Positions 31,751 through 40,833 of a stretch of DNA of 64,000 nt are shown one piece after another (position 1 is the stretch's first letter; every line of letters starts with the position of its first letter). Source of the DNA: Asaia bogorensis (GTDB lineage Bacteria; Pseudomonadota; Alphaproteobacteria; Acetobacterales; Acetobacteraceae); assembly GCF_900465345.1 (NCBI RefSeq), contig NZ_UEGO01000013.1:62001-126000 (forward strand). Reading direction: 5' to 3'. A model generated the notes under the pieces. It saw only the letters and a program-made list of their open reading frames with translations, searched no databases and had not been told where the DNA came from. Both the position numbers and the translations under genes were made by a program.

Positions 31751-33247
31751 TCAGCCCGGAAGTGCGGTCTGCCGCATCGGCATCCTCTCGGCCTCGAATT
31801 CCTCAAGCGAGAATGGACGACCATAGATCTCGATTTGATCGGTCTGCAGATAGACCTGGATGCCAGGAATGGTGACACGGACGAAACGCCCCATGACCCC
31901 AGTCTCATCCACCCAATTATATGGCGTACCATCAAGGCCGCCAAATACGGGACCGTTCTTCCTGTCGATGATCCTGGTCCAGAAGAAACGATCATGCGAA
32001 ACCTCTACCGTAAAACTGGCAAGGCGTTCCATCACGCCATCAAGACGGTTGAAGATCATGATCTGGTGTATGTGGCACAACGTACCAAGGTCCACCATCC
32101 ACCACGGGTTGTCCTGAAGGGCGGTATGATGCTGGGGGCGTCCCGTCAGATGGCCTGATACGGCGCGGCATGCATCTTCATCGCGCGAACCTTCATGCAT
32201 GGTGGAACTCTGCGTGGCACGCTTTCCCGTTGACAGTAATTCCCAATTGGAACACGGCACGATGCTCGACTGCCATCCACCTGCAATCAACGAAGACCAG
32301 TAGGCAGCGAGATAAGGATCGAACACGGCATTCGTATCGGCGTGGTAGGCCGTCCGCTCTTCTCTGCTCTTGTTCTTCCAATGTGTCTGTGCGGAGAAAT
32401 CACCATGACACCCCCGTGCGACACGCCGCTCGAAATCCTGTTCCGACCGGATGTTGAAATGAGCAATACAGCCTGCCTGGACCAGACGGGCGCGACGATC
32501 CTCCCCATTCAGGAAGGCCCAGGCATGCTCGGGAAAATTGTCGTAATATCCTTCCATCGACTCACCCAGCATGTTGCAGGCGCGCAGGGATGCCCCGAGG
32601 GCATACAGATCATGATGGATCGCCACATGCGGGTTCTCGAACGACAGCCGATAGGACACGGCGCCCGCCTTGGCGAGAATTTTCGTGAATGGTGATGCGC
32701 CGCTCTCACGGTAGCAGTAATTGCGCAGGATACCCCCTGAAGGCCGCTCGGCATGACCGCCATGCCCGTAACCGCACCAGTTCAGATAGATGGCATCGTG
32801 ATCGGCCCCGAAACGCGCACTGACACTGCGGATATCATTACTGCCCGGGAGACAGACGAACTCGTCCAGGTCCAGAAACATGAGCCAGCGGGTCTCATGT
32901 ACGTAATGGCGCAGGAAGTGACGATACATCTGGAATTGCTCGCCGACATACCGGAAGTGATGAAACGTCACGAACGGTCTGTCTGCCATGATAAAGGGCA
33001 GGACCGCCTCGTAGAGCGCGCTCGGATCATCGTCGGCGCAATACAGATAGACATGATCAAACCCGATTGACCGATGATAGGTCAGCCATTCCACAACGCT
33101 TTCCAATTCCCAGCGAGCGCAGGCGACCAGGACATGCTGGTATCTGGGTTCAGGCCAGATGCCCTTGTTACGGGCAACTGCGAGCGGAAGCTTGCCGAAC
33201 CCCTGCAAATCGGTCGGCAGGGAGACTGATGACTTTGGCGGCGTCAT
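31751..33247 (-). CDS. Glycosyltransferase (GT92/GT2-like) with C-terminal discoidin-like domain
   Basis: 498 residues from the ATG at 33247; the longer frame adds 85 residues without domain character. Residues ~25-330 resemble the DUF23/GT92-like or Glyco_tranf_2_4 glycosyltransferases: HVLVACARWELESVVEWLTY, GFDHVYLYCADDDPSALYE, and WLMFLDLDEFVCLPG with a DLDEF metal motif. The second part of that domain has IAHFNIRSEQDFERRVARG. From ~350 a discoidin (F5/8 C)-like domain follows, seen in KRATQSSTMHEG, PWWMVDLGTLCHIHQIMIFN and VRVTIPGIQVYLQTDQIEIYG. No signal peptide or membrane span is seen. It may decorate a surface polysaccharide. Substrate unknown. Confidence 0.72.
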   Translation of the reverse strand: MTPPKSSVSLPTDLQGFGKLPLAVARNKGIWPEPRYQHVLVACARWELESVVEWLTYHRSIGFDHVYLYCADDDPSALYEAVLPFIMADRPFVTFHHFRYVGEQFQMYRHFLRHYVHETRWLMFLDLDEFVCLPGSNDIRSVSARFGADHDAIYLNWCGYGHGGHAERPSGGILRNYCYRESGASPFTKILAKAGAVSYRLSFENPHVAIHHDLYALGASLRACNMLGESMEGYYDNFPEHAWAFLNGEDRRARLVQAGCIAHFNIRSEQDFERRVARGCHGDFSAQTHWKNKSREERTAYHADTNAVFDPYLAAYWSSLIAGGWQSSIVPCSNWELLSTGKRATQSSTMHEGSRDEDACRAVSGHLTGRPQHHTALQDNPWWMVDLGTLCHIHQIMIFNRLDGVMERLASFTVEVSHDRFFWTRIIDRKNGPVFGGLDGTPYNWVDETGVMGRFVRVTIPGIQVYLQTDQIEIYGRPFSLEEFEAERMPMRQTALPG

Positions 33248-33554
33248 TTCTTTTCTTGATATCCTGATACAACAAGGCTGTTGGTACGATGCGTTGGTGC
33301 CGCACAATAGAACCCGGCCGCATGCTTCGATAGTGAATTCTTGTGACAGACCTGTAGCCGCGCTTTGCAAATGCCGTTCAAGCCTGCGGAAGACGCAAGG
33401 CAGAGTTATGCCGTGGCAGCACTGGGCATGTACCCGAGCGGTCGCCGCTGGGGCCAAGTAATCTTCTGTCGCGAAACTCAACCGGCCGCCGCGCGTGATC
33501 ATCCCTGTTCATGCAATGCTATGCCGTTTCACGGCTGTTAACGGGATCACGCCG
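33248..33554. other. 307-base intergenic region between divergent genes
   Basis: It separates the glycosyltransferase (minus) and the AGE epimerase (plus) and must contain both promoters. I see no convincing gene; the extension of the glycosyltransferase frame through it has no family pattern. Confidence 0.45.
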
Positions 33555-34811
33555 ATGACCGATCTTCTCTCGCCCATGCTCCTGCCCGAAACAAGCTGGG
33601 TGCGCCGTTCTGCCCATCGCCTGTGGCTTGCGGCCGAAGGGCGCCGCCTGCTCCGTTTCGCCATGGCGTCGCGTATGGAAGGCGGGTTTGGCGCCCTTGG
33701 ACGTGATGGCACCCTGCCTGAAGATGCCTTGCCGGACGGCATTCTGACGGCTCGTATGGTCCATGCCTTCTCCATGGCGGCCCTGCAGGGCATCCCGGGC
33801 TGCCTCCCGCTGGTACGTCATGGCGTCAAGGCCCTTCTTGGTCCGTTGCACGACAAGGATCATGACGGCTGGTATGAATCCCCCGCAGCGCGTGATGGCC
33901 GCAAGCAGGCATACCTTCATGCCTTCGTTGCGCTCGCAGGCTCGTCGGCAACCTTGCTAGGCGTTGAAGGCGGAGAAAAGCTTCTCAGCCTCGCGACCAA
34001 TATCCTCGAGACGCATTACTGGTCTGAGGATGAAGGTGTCATGCGCGAAAGCTTCGCCTCTGACTGGAGCGACGAGGAGGATTATCGCGGCGCGAATGCT
34101 AATATGCACTCTACCGAGGCCTGTCTGGCGCTCGCCGATATCACCGGTGACGAGAAGTGGCGTGATAGGGCGCATCGCATCGTACACCGCTTTGTGCATG
34201 AGATTGCCGGAAATCACGATTACTGCATGCCGGAGCACTTCAATCGCGATTGGACGCTCCTCAAGGACTACAACCGTGACAAGCCCACGGATCCCCTGCG
34301 TCCCTACGGAATGACGCCGGGCCATTTTTCGGAATGGGCACATCTTACGCTCAAGGTTGAGGCCGCCTTGCTGCGTCGCGAGGGTACGGCCCCGGGCTGG
34401 ATGCTGCATGACGCGCGGGCTCTGCTGGATTCAGCACTGCGCCTTGGCTGGGCGGCAGATGGTGAGCCGGGCATGATCTATACGATTGACTGGGACCGTA
34501 AGCCGGTGGTCACAGTCCGCGCACACTGGGTTCAGGCAGAGACTGTTACAGCTGCCGTCAACCTGCTCAAGCGAACGGGTAGCCCAGCCTATGAAACCTG
34601 GTACAGAAAAGTCTGGGACTATATCGCCAGCACGTTGATTGATCACGAATACGGCGGTTGGCGTAATGAGGTTGATGCGCAAGGCCGTTATTCTGGCGAA
34701 GTCTATCCGGACAAGGCCGACCTCTATCATGCGTTTCAGGCGACGGTTGCCCCCATCCTGCCGCTTTCACCTTGCCTCACTCTGGCGCTTCGTGAGTCAG
34801 ACATCGTGTAG
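33555..34811 (+). CDS. AGE-family epimerase/isomerase
   Basis: 418 residues from the ATG at 33555 (ACGGGATC upstream); the frame from 33495 adds 20 unrelated residues. It belongs to the (alpha/alpha)6 barrel AGE family (N-acylglucosamine 2-epimerase, mannose and glucose isomerases). Visible blocks are SRMEGGFGALGRDG, YLHAFVALAGSSATLLG, ANMHSTEACLALADITGD, GMTPGHFSEWAHLTLKVE and HWVQAETVTAAVNLLKRTG, which supply conserved His and Glu catalytic-site residues. The likely substrate is a hexose such as mannose or glucose, or N-acetylhexosamine; the sequence does not decide. No signal peptide. Confidence 0.85.
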   Translation: MTDLLSPMLLPETSWVRRSAHRLWLAAEGRRLLRFAMASRMEGGFGALGRDGTLPEDALPDGILTARMVHAFSMAALQGIPGCLPLVRHGVKALLGPLHDKDHDGWYESPAARDGRKQAYLHAFVALAGSSATLLGVEGGEKLLSLATNILETHYWSEDEGVMRESFASDWSDEEDYRGANANMHSTEACLALADITGDEKWRDRAHRIVHRFVHEIAGNHDYCMPEHFNRDWTLLKDYNRDKPTDPLRPYGMTPGHFSEWAHLTLKVEAALLRREGTAPGWMLHDARALLDSALRLGWAADGEPGMIYTIDWDRKPVVTVRAHWVQAETVTAAVNLLKRTGSPAYETWYRKVWDYIASTLIDHEYGGWRNEVDAQGRYSGEVYPDKADLYHAFQATVAPILPLSPCLTLALRESDIV

Positions 34812-34853
34812 CGCTGCTCAGCAGCCACCTGTTCTGGCTTGCTCACGAGAATA

Positions 34854-34881
34854 CCGGGTGAGGACATCACCCGGCGATTTT
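34854..34881 (+). terminator. Terminator after the AGE epimerase
   Basis: CCGGGTGA (34854-34861) pairs with TCACCCGG (34867-34874) around a 5-base loop, with TTTT at 34878-34881. It lies 42 bases after the stop. Confidence 0.7.
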
Positions 34882-34906
34882 CAGGGTCAGCCCAAGGCTC
34901 TCCGCG

Positions 34907-34925
34907 ACCCGGGAATTGCCCGGGT
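34907..34925 (-). terminator. Hairpin just after the exported-protein gene
   Basis: ACCCGGG (34907-34913) and CCCGGGT (34919-34925) form a 7-base stem with a 5-base loop, 1 base beyond the stop of the minus-strand gene. There is no T-run, so it is only terminator-like. Confidence 0.4.
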
Positions 34926-34926
34926 G

Positions 34927-35679
34927 CTACTCGGTTCCGCCTGGCGTTTCGATCTGATCATACCCCAATGAGCCGGGAGGCGCGCCACGCGGTATCAAGG
35001 GTTCGTCCGACACATGAATTGCCTGTAGTCTGTCAGGCCCAAGTCGGCGCGCGACCACGAGCTTGCCGTAGGCTGTCTGGTAGCCATACCCCTCGGCATA
35101 GATTGGGGCGCCAAGACGCAGGAAACTCGTCCTTGCGCCTGAAGCTGGCACACGCAACACGGAACCATCATCCAGCAGTGCTCCGTTGAGCGCCCCGTCA
35201 CCATCATGCAGCAAACGCGAGATCCTGCCCTGCGTACTGGCGGGCGGCGCCGCCGTCACGAGTTCGGGCATGGGGGCCGCGCAGATATCCGTGCCATTAC
35301 TGAGCGCGAAAGCCCTGACGAGATGAAGCGATGGTGCCGCAAGCCCTCGAACGCTGATCATCGCGCCTTTACGCAGATGGTGATCCTGCGCGGCGAGGCC
35401 CGGTGGCATCTCGATCTCTGTGCCATCCACCAGCAAAGCCCCTACGACATCGCCCTGAGTGCCAGGCAAAAGGCGTTCAACCCTGCCCGAAAAACGCGGA
35501 AGGCTTGTCAGATCGAAAACGCATCCCGTGGGGAGCGAGCCGGAAGCGGGTGGCGGCGCGCCTTCTTGAGATGCGCCCTTCATATTTACCACAGGCTGTG
35601 TACCTGCTCCGGCGTGGTCGACCGGGATCGTCACTGAAATGGCGATCAATCCGGCCAGCAGAGTGGTCCTGACCCTCAT
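34927..35679 (-). CDS. Exported hypothetical protein with two tandem beta-rich repeats
   Basis: 250 residues from the ATG at 35679, preceded by a strong GAGGAGAT ribosome site; the frame from 35742 is rejected. Residues 1-25 (MRVRTTLLAGLIAISVTIP) are a signal peptide. After a Pro/Gly-rich linker come two related units: GRVERLLPGTQGDVVGALLVDG and GRISRLLHDGDGALNGALLDDG (~62 and ~152), each followed by a hydrophilic stretch (IEMPPGLAAQDHHLRKGAM, LRVPASGARTSFLRLGAPI) and a short beta segment ending VRAFAL or VVARRL. This looks like a duplicated small barrel (OB-like). Function unknown. Confidence 0.7.
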   Translation of the reverse strand: MRVRTTLLAGLIAISVTIPVDHAGAGTQPVVNMKGASQEGAPPPASGSLPTGCVFDLTSLPRFSGRVERLLPGTQGDVVGALLVDGTEIEMPPGLAAQDHHLRKGAMISVRGLAAPSLHLVRAFALSNGTDICAAPMPELVTAAPPASTQGRISRLLHDGDGALNGALLDDGSVLRVPASGARTSFLRLGAPIYAEGYGYQTAYGKLVVARRLGPDRLQAIHVSDEPLIPRGAPPGSLGYDQIETPGGTE

Positions 35680-35814
35680 TTTATCTCCTCGTGCCTGCCA
35701 TGCCCGCGAAAATGGCGGCAACAGCAAGCCTCCGCTCAACACCGGATATCGGCTGCACCCTGTGCATACCGTTCCGGGAAAGCGCTATCACATGCCGTGC
35801 CGCGCCAGGGTTTC

Positions 35815-37395
35815 TCAATGGCGGAAATGGCGCATTCCTGTGAATACCATGGCGATGCCCGCTGCATCTGCCGCGTCAATAACCTCCTGATCACGGATGG
35901 AACCGCCAGGCTGTATGACGGCGATCGCGCCCGCGGCGATCACACTTTCCAGCCCATCAGCAAAGGGGAAGAATGCGTCGGACGCTGCAACAGACCCTTC
36001 TGTCAATGCCACCGTTTCGCCTGCAGCCTCGGCAGCATCAAGGCTCTTGCGAGCTGCGATACGCGCTGAGTCGACGCGTGACATCTGCCCCGCCCCAATA
36101 CCGACCGTAGCGCGATCCTTGGCGTAGATCACGGCATTGGACTTCACGTGCTTGGCAACGCGGAAAGCAAAAAGCAGATCGGCCATTTCAGCGTCGGAGG
36201 GTGCACGCTTGGTCACGACACGCAGATCAGCTTCGGTCACCTGACCAGCATCACGGCTCTGTGCCAGGAAGCCGCCCGCGACGGATTTGAAGGTCATGCC
36301 CTCAGCCGTGGCGGAAGGCACGCCCCCCGTCAGGAGCAGGCGCAGGTTCTTCTTGCGGCTCAGCGCCGCGCGTGCACCTTCGGTGGCATCAGGGGCCACA
36401 ATCACCTCGGTGAAGATCGTGGCAATCTGCTCGGCTGTCGCCTCATCGAGTGTGCGGTTCAGCGCGACGATGCCGCCAAAAGCCGAAACAGGGTCACATT
36501 TGAGTGCCGCTTTCCATGCCGCCTCGAGCGTCTCGGCGCTGGCCACACCGCAGGGATTGGCATGCTTGACGATCACCACGCTCGGCTTGTCGAACTCGGC
36601 AACAGCCTCAAAAGCTGCATCCGTGTCGTTCAGGTTGTTATAGCTGAGCGCCTTGCCCTGAATCTGCGTTGCCGTCGCGATACCGAAACGCTTCTCACCG
36701 GTCACATAAAAAGCCGCCTGCTGATGAGGGTTCTCACCATAGCGCAGGGACTCACGACGCGTGCCACTCAGTGTCATGGTTTCTGGCAAGGCGTCGCCGC
36801 GCTGGCCCGCAAACCAGGTGGCAATCATCGCATCATAGGCACCCGTATGGGCATAGGCGGCACCTGCCCAAGCCGTGCGCTCAGCCAGGGTGGAACCGCC
36901 TGCATCGAGCGATGCCTTGAGCGCATCATATTGTGCAGGCTCTGTTAGGATCACAACATGGTCATGATTCTTGGCTGCTGCGCGGATCATGGCGGGGCCA
37001 CCAATATCGATATTCTCGATGCAGTCCTCCGGGCCTGCCCCCGACGCGACGGTCGCGGCAAACGGGTACAGGTTGACGCAAACGAGGTCGATTGGCGCAA
37101 TATTGTGTTCAGCCATCTGGGCCTTGTGAGAGTCCAGATCGCGACGACCGAGAATACCACCGTGGATCTGCGGCACCAGCGTTTTTACTCGACCATCAAG
37201 GATTTCCGGAAAGCCCGTATGATCGGAAACATCCGTCACAGGCAGTCCGGCATCACGCAGGGCTTTGGCCGATCCACCCGTCGAGAGAAGCTGCGCGCCA
37301 TGCGCGACCAGCGCCTTGCCCAGATCGATCAGACCGGCCTTGTCTGAAACGGAAAGAAGCGCCCGGCGTACGGGCAGGCGATCGGGAGAGGTCAT
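35815..37395 (-). CDS. purH: Bifunctional AICAR transformylase / IMP cyclohydrolase
   Basis: 526 residues, normal length. It does the last two steps of IMP synthesis. The N-terminal cyclohydrolase carries [26 protein letters not shown] and [19 protein letters not shown]. The C-terminal transformylase carries [30 protein letters not shown] and the Lys-His pair, then [19 protein letters not shown] and FTGMRHFRH at the end. The start is clear. It is followed on the minus strand by the exported protein (135 bases on). Confidence 0.98.
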   Translation of the reverse strand: MTSPDRLPVRRALLSVSDKAGLIDLGKALVAHGAQLLSTGGSAKALRDAGLPVTDVSDHTGFPEILDGRVKTLVPQIHGGILGRRDLDSHKAQMAEHNIAPIDLVCVNLYPFAATVASGAGPEDCIENIDIGGPAMIRAAAKNHDHVVILTEPAQYDALKASLDAGGSTLAERTAWAGAAYAHTGAYDAMIATWFAGQRGDALPETMTLSGTRRESLRYGENPHQQAAFYVTGEKRFGIATATQIQGKALSYNNLNDTDAAFEAVAEFDKPSVVIVKHANPCGVASAETLEAAWKAALKCDPVSAFGGIVALNRTLDEATAEQIATIFTEVIVAPDATEGARAALSRKKNLRLLLTGGVPSATAEGMTFKSVAGGFLAQSRDAGQVTEADLRVVTKRAPSDAEMADLLFAFRVAKHVKSNAVIYAKDRATVGIGAGQMSRVDSARIAARKSLDAAEAAGETVALTEGSVAASDAFFPFADGLESVIAAGAIAVIQPGGSIRDQEVIDAADAAGIAMVFTGMRHFRH

Positions 37396-37450
37396 GACGG
37401 GCTCCGGAATGGCTGAATTTCAAGAGGTGCTCATAGGCGTCGGAGCCATT

Positions 37451-38011
37451 TTACGCAATAAAAGCCATGCGACGGGCCTTGGTCGAGTGAGATGTGACTG
37501 TTGCATGGTGGCCGGGCTGACGCACGTCATGGGCCAAAAGATGATACGTTATGCTGCCCAGCAACCCGAGGCTGACAAGCAGGACCATATATTCGCGCAG
37601 GCTGCCAACCCTGGCATATGGCCAGAGAGAGATCCTGTTGCGGGATAATGGGTAGAGCGCCCAGCATCCGCCGGTCACGAGGTCACCGGCGATATGACTG
37701 GCATATCCAATCAGGAAACTGCCCAAGGCCGAATGCAAGAAACTCATTCCACCAAAATGGACCGCAGCCAGACCTATCAATAATGGTACAGCCAGAGAGT
37801 GAGTGGCTGTTCTATGGCCTATCCATCGGGAAAGCAGCCGTGAGAGCCACGGCAAGCGACAACCAAGCATTGAGCGTTCAGTGTCGATATCAGGTGTCAG
37901 GCTCCCCAGGGCAGCCATTCCCATGGAGGCGAATGTGAACGGCACATAGCCCGCCGCCGCCGCGGTCATTCCGCAGGCCAAGCCCAGAACGATATGAGAA
38001 CGTCCATTCAT
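37451..38011 (-). CDS. YdjM-family (DUF457) membrane-bound metal-dependent hydrolase-like protein
   Basis: 186 residues with three to four hydrophobic segments. Family signatures are SHIVLGLACGM at the N-terminus, GSLTPDIDTERSMLG (the LPDxD metal motif) and GHRTATHSL (the GHR..THS motif). These histidines and aspartates suggest a metal site in or near the inner membrane. DUF457/YdjM proteins are uncharacterised; some are SOS-induced in enterobacteria. It is upstream of purH on the same strand, 55 bases away. Biochemical role unknown. Confidence 0.82.
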   Translation of the reverse strand: MNGRSHIVLGLACGMTAAAAGYVPFTFASMGMAALGSLTPDIDTERSMLGCRLPWLSRLLSRWIGHRTATHSLAVPLLIGLAAVHFGGMSFLHSALGSFLIGYASHIAGDLVTGGCWALYPLSRNRISLWPYARVGSLREYMVLLVSLGLLGSITYHLLAHDVRQPGHHATVTSHSTKARRMAFIA

Positions 38012-38248
38012 GCCGCCTTATGGCATCACTTGATCATTCCCGTCTATGACAATGATTCTAAACAAGACTTCGGACGGCATATTTTGTTCTGATCAGATCC
38101 GCGATCACGGGAAGCTCGCGGTCACTTTGTTGATGCACGAACGGAAAACGCTCCATATCTCGAATAATGCAATATCAGTGATTTAGCGAACATTCATCGC
38201 CCGAAAGCTCAGGATATAGCGCTTGACACTATGGGTGAGACAATAATC

Positions 38249-39739
38249 CTAACTAGCTGATTTCGAAGCTTTATCCTCCGAAAACGCCGGATACTCCCAT
38301 CCTCCACCGAGTGCCCGGTAAAGCGACACGAAAGCGGTCGCGATTTGTATCCGGTTCGCCGAGAAAGTCGCCTCCGCGGCCAGCGCCGCAGCCTCTGCCG
38401 TGTCGACCTGAAGGAAGTCCACAGCCCCTTCGCGATAGCGCTGTTGCGCCACCTCGACAGCCTTGCGGCTCTCCTGCCACGCGATCCGCGTCTGCACGAG
38501 GCGCTTCTGGGACTGGGCATAAGCCGTCAAGGCATTGTCGACCTCGTTCCAGGCCGTCGTCACGGTCTGGTGGTAGGCAAGCGCCGCGTCCTTTTGCTCA
38601 GCCCGTCTCAGCGCCAGTGTCCCGCGCAGGCGCCCGCCCTCAAAGAGTGGGACAGACAGGGTCGGCCCTGTCGCAAACTGACGAGATGGCAGTGAAAAGA
38701 AATTCGCTGCAGACAGGGTCTGTGTGCCCATTTGCCCCGTGAGGGTAATATCCGGGTAAAACGCAGCGATGGCGACCCCGACGCCAGCAGTCGCCATATG
38801 CAGCCTGGCTTCGGCTTCACGAATATCAGGGCGCCTGCGAGCCAGGGCTGAGGGCACCCCGATCGGCGCAGCCGGCACGATGACCGGCATCGTGCCATCA
38901 CGGCGTGCCAGTTCCTGCGCCAGGCTTCGCGGGGGTTCATCCAGAAGCAGACCGATGGCATTGATCAGCGCGCTTTCCGAGTTGCGCAGGGTGGGAAGCG
39001 CCGAAGCCGTATTGGCCTGCTCCGTGCGGGCCTGCGCCAGATCTAGCGTGGTCGCGGCACCGTTGCCAAAACGCGACTGCACAAGGGCCAGATCATGATC
39101 GGAGACCGCCATGTGCCGCTCGGTAATTGCAATCTGGTCCTGAACACCACGAAGCTGCATGTAGCTGTCAACCAGTGTCGCGATCGTGCTCAGGGCAAGG
39201 CCGTGGCGTGCCTCGGCTGCGGCCTCCTGCGCTGCGTGCTGGGCTTCGACGGCACGGCGTATCTGCCCGAAGAGATCGAGATCCCATGACGCGCCAAGCG
39301 TGTTCTGAAAGAAATCATATTCGTTCGGCGCGCCAGTGCGTGGCTGCACAAGCGAGATAAATCCTGTCTCGCTCTGATGGGTGCGGGTATAGGACCCGGC
39401 CCAGTTCAAACTAGGGAGCCCCTGCGCGGCCGCGATACGTGTTTGCGACCGGGCTTCGGCAATACGTTGCATCCCGCGTTGCAAGTCGATGTTCTGCACC
39501 GCAAGACGATCAATCAGATGATTGAGTTCGGGGTCGTTGAACTGCTTCCACCAGGCCACATCGACCGGACCGCCATAGGTCGCTCCTGCCACATCCTGCG
39601 GCTCCGCCCCGAACTGCGCTGGCGAGATCACATCCGGACGTTTGAAATCAGGGCCCATTGTGCAGGCTGCAACCATGCTACCAAGGCAGCACAGCGCTAT
39701 TCCGCTGCGCAGAACAGCCGCCCATCCGATCGTTCTCAT
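38249..39739 (-). CDS. Efflux outer-membrane lipoprotein (NodT/OprM family)
   Basis: 496 residues. The signal peptide ends in a lipobox (VAAC, Cys26), then TMGPDFKRPD, as in NodT/OprM proteins. Two TolC-like repeats carry LNHLIDRLAVQNIDLQRGM and the GLALSTIATLVDSY coiled segments. It forms the outer-membrane duct of a tripartite pump. Its start overlaps the adaptor stop by 4 bases. It is the last gene of the MFS-adaptor-duct operon at 42393-38249. Confidence 0.93.
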   Translation of the reverse strand: MRTIGWAAVLRSGIALCCLGSMVAACTMGPDFKRPDVISPAQFGAEPQDVAGATYGGPVDVAWWKQFNDPELNHLIDRLAVQNIDLQRGMQRIAEARSQTRIAAAQGLPSLNWAGSYTRTHQSETGFISLVQPRTGAPNEYDFFQNTLGASWDLDLFGQIRRAVEAQHAAQEAAAEARHGLALSTIATLVDSYMQLRGVQDQIAITERHMAVSDHDLALVQSRFGNGAATTLDLAQARTEQANTASALPTLRNSESALINAIGLLLDEPPRSLAQELARRDGTMPVIVPAAPIGVPSALARRRPDIREAEARLHMATAGVGVAIAAFYPDITLTGQMGTQTLSAANFFSLPSRQFATGPTLSVPLFEGGRLRGTLALRRAEQKDAALAYHQTVTTAWNEVDNALTAYAQSQKRLVQTRIAWQESRKAVEVAQQRYREGAVDFLQVDTAEAAALAAEATFSANRIQIATAFVSLYRALGGGWEYPAFSEDKASKSAS

Positions 39740-40830
39740 CGTGCGGTGATCCCGTTTGCGTTATGCCGCTGCTCATCCACGACATTTTCGAGATGGGTAT
39801 CGACCGTCGTCTCGACCGAAAAGCCCATACGCAGCAGCTTGGCGAGAGGCTGGTTCGGGGCCACGACGATCTTCACGGGAAGGCGCTGGACGATCTTGGT
39901 GAAATTCCCCGTGGCATTTTCCGGGGCGATCGGGGCGAAGGCGGCACCCGAAGCCGGGGGAATACTGTCAACAATGCCGTCCAGATCCATATCATAGGCG
40001 TCGACATGGATACGGGCATGCTGCCCGGGACGCATATGGCGCAGCGCAAGCTCACGATAATTCGCCATGACCCAAAGCTGATCCATTGGCACAAGCGCCA
40101 TGAGGGCGGCACCCGGCGATACATAATTGCCCGATTGGACGGTCTTCTCGCCCACCATACCGTCAAACGGTGCGCGTATCTCGGTATAGGACAGGTTGAG
40201 CTCGTCCTGCCGCACCACGGCGTGGTCGATCTTGAGCGTCCTGAGCGCCGCCTCATGGCGTGCCCGCAGGATCGGGATCTCATCCTGCGCTGCCGTGATC
40301 CGCGCTTTCATGCTCCTCAGATTGGCTTCCATTTCGCGCATAGAGGCATCGGTAAGCTGACGCTCCTGCGCGGATCCTGCGCCGGTCTGGGCCAGGTTGT
40401 GATAGCGCTGGGCATTCTGCCTGGCATAGACGAGCTGCGCCTCAATCCGCGAGGCCTCTGCCTTGCTTTCCTCGATCATGCTCGGCTGACGATCCACCGC
40501 TGCCTCGGCATCGAGCACGAGCGCCTCGTCGTGCGCGAGCTGGGCACGACTGCGCGTAAGCGCCGTCTCGTAGTCGCGCGGATCGAGCCGCGCCATGACC
40601 TGCCCCGCCTTGACGCTCTGGTTGTCATCCACCAGCACCTCGACCACCTGTCCCGGCACACGCGGCGCAATGGTTGCGTAATGAGCTGTCACATAGGCAT
40701 CATTGGTCCAGACCTTGCGGTTTGGCACGAAAATGATCGCAAGGATGATCCCGCAGAACACCACGAGAATGAAGCCTGTCACAAGGAAAGGCCATTTGGC
40801 GGGACTGCTTTTCTGATCGTCTGAGGCCAT
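39736..40830 (-). CDS. HlyD/EmrA-family membrane-fusion adaptor
   Basis: 364 residues. One N-terminal membrane helix (~13-34, WPFLVTGFILVVFCGIILAI) is followed by the biotinyl-lipoyl-like half YVTAHYATIAPRVPGQVVEVLVDDNQ. A long coiled-coil hairpin (~100-190) and the second lipoyl half, AVVRQDELNLSYTEIRAPFDG, come next, then beta-barrel domain SPGAALMALVPMDQLWVMANY. It links the MFS pump to the outer-membrane duct. It lies 3 bases after the MFS gene and overlaps the duct gene by 4 bases. Confidence 0.94.
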   Translation of the reverse strand: MASDDQKSSPAKWPFLVTGFILVVFCGIILAIIFVPNRKVWTNDAYVTAHYATIAPRVPGQVVEVLVDDNQSVKAGQVMARLDPRDYETALTRSRAQLAHDEALVLDAEAAVDRQPSMIEESKAEASRIEAQLVYARQNAQRYHNLAQTGAGSAQERQLTDASMREMEANLRSMKARITAAQDEIPILRARHEAALRTLKIDHAVVRQDELNLSYTEIRAPFDGMVGEKTVQSGNYVSPGAALMALVPMDQLWVMANYRELALRHMRPGQHARIHVDAYDMDLDGIVDSIPPASGAAFAPIAPENATGNFTKIVQRLPVKIVVAPNQPLAKLLRMGFSVETTVDTHLENVVDEQRHNANGITAR

Positions 40831-40833
40831 GAT

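Noticed and set aside
39658-40824. 388-residue frame opposite the efflux adaptor
   Set aside because: Antisense shadow of the HlyD-like gene, which has full motifs and correct operon overlaps.
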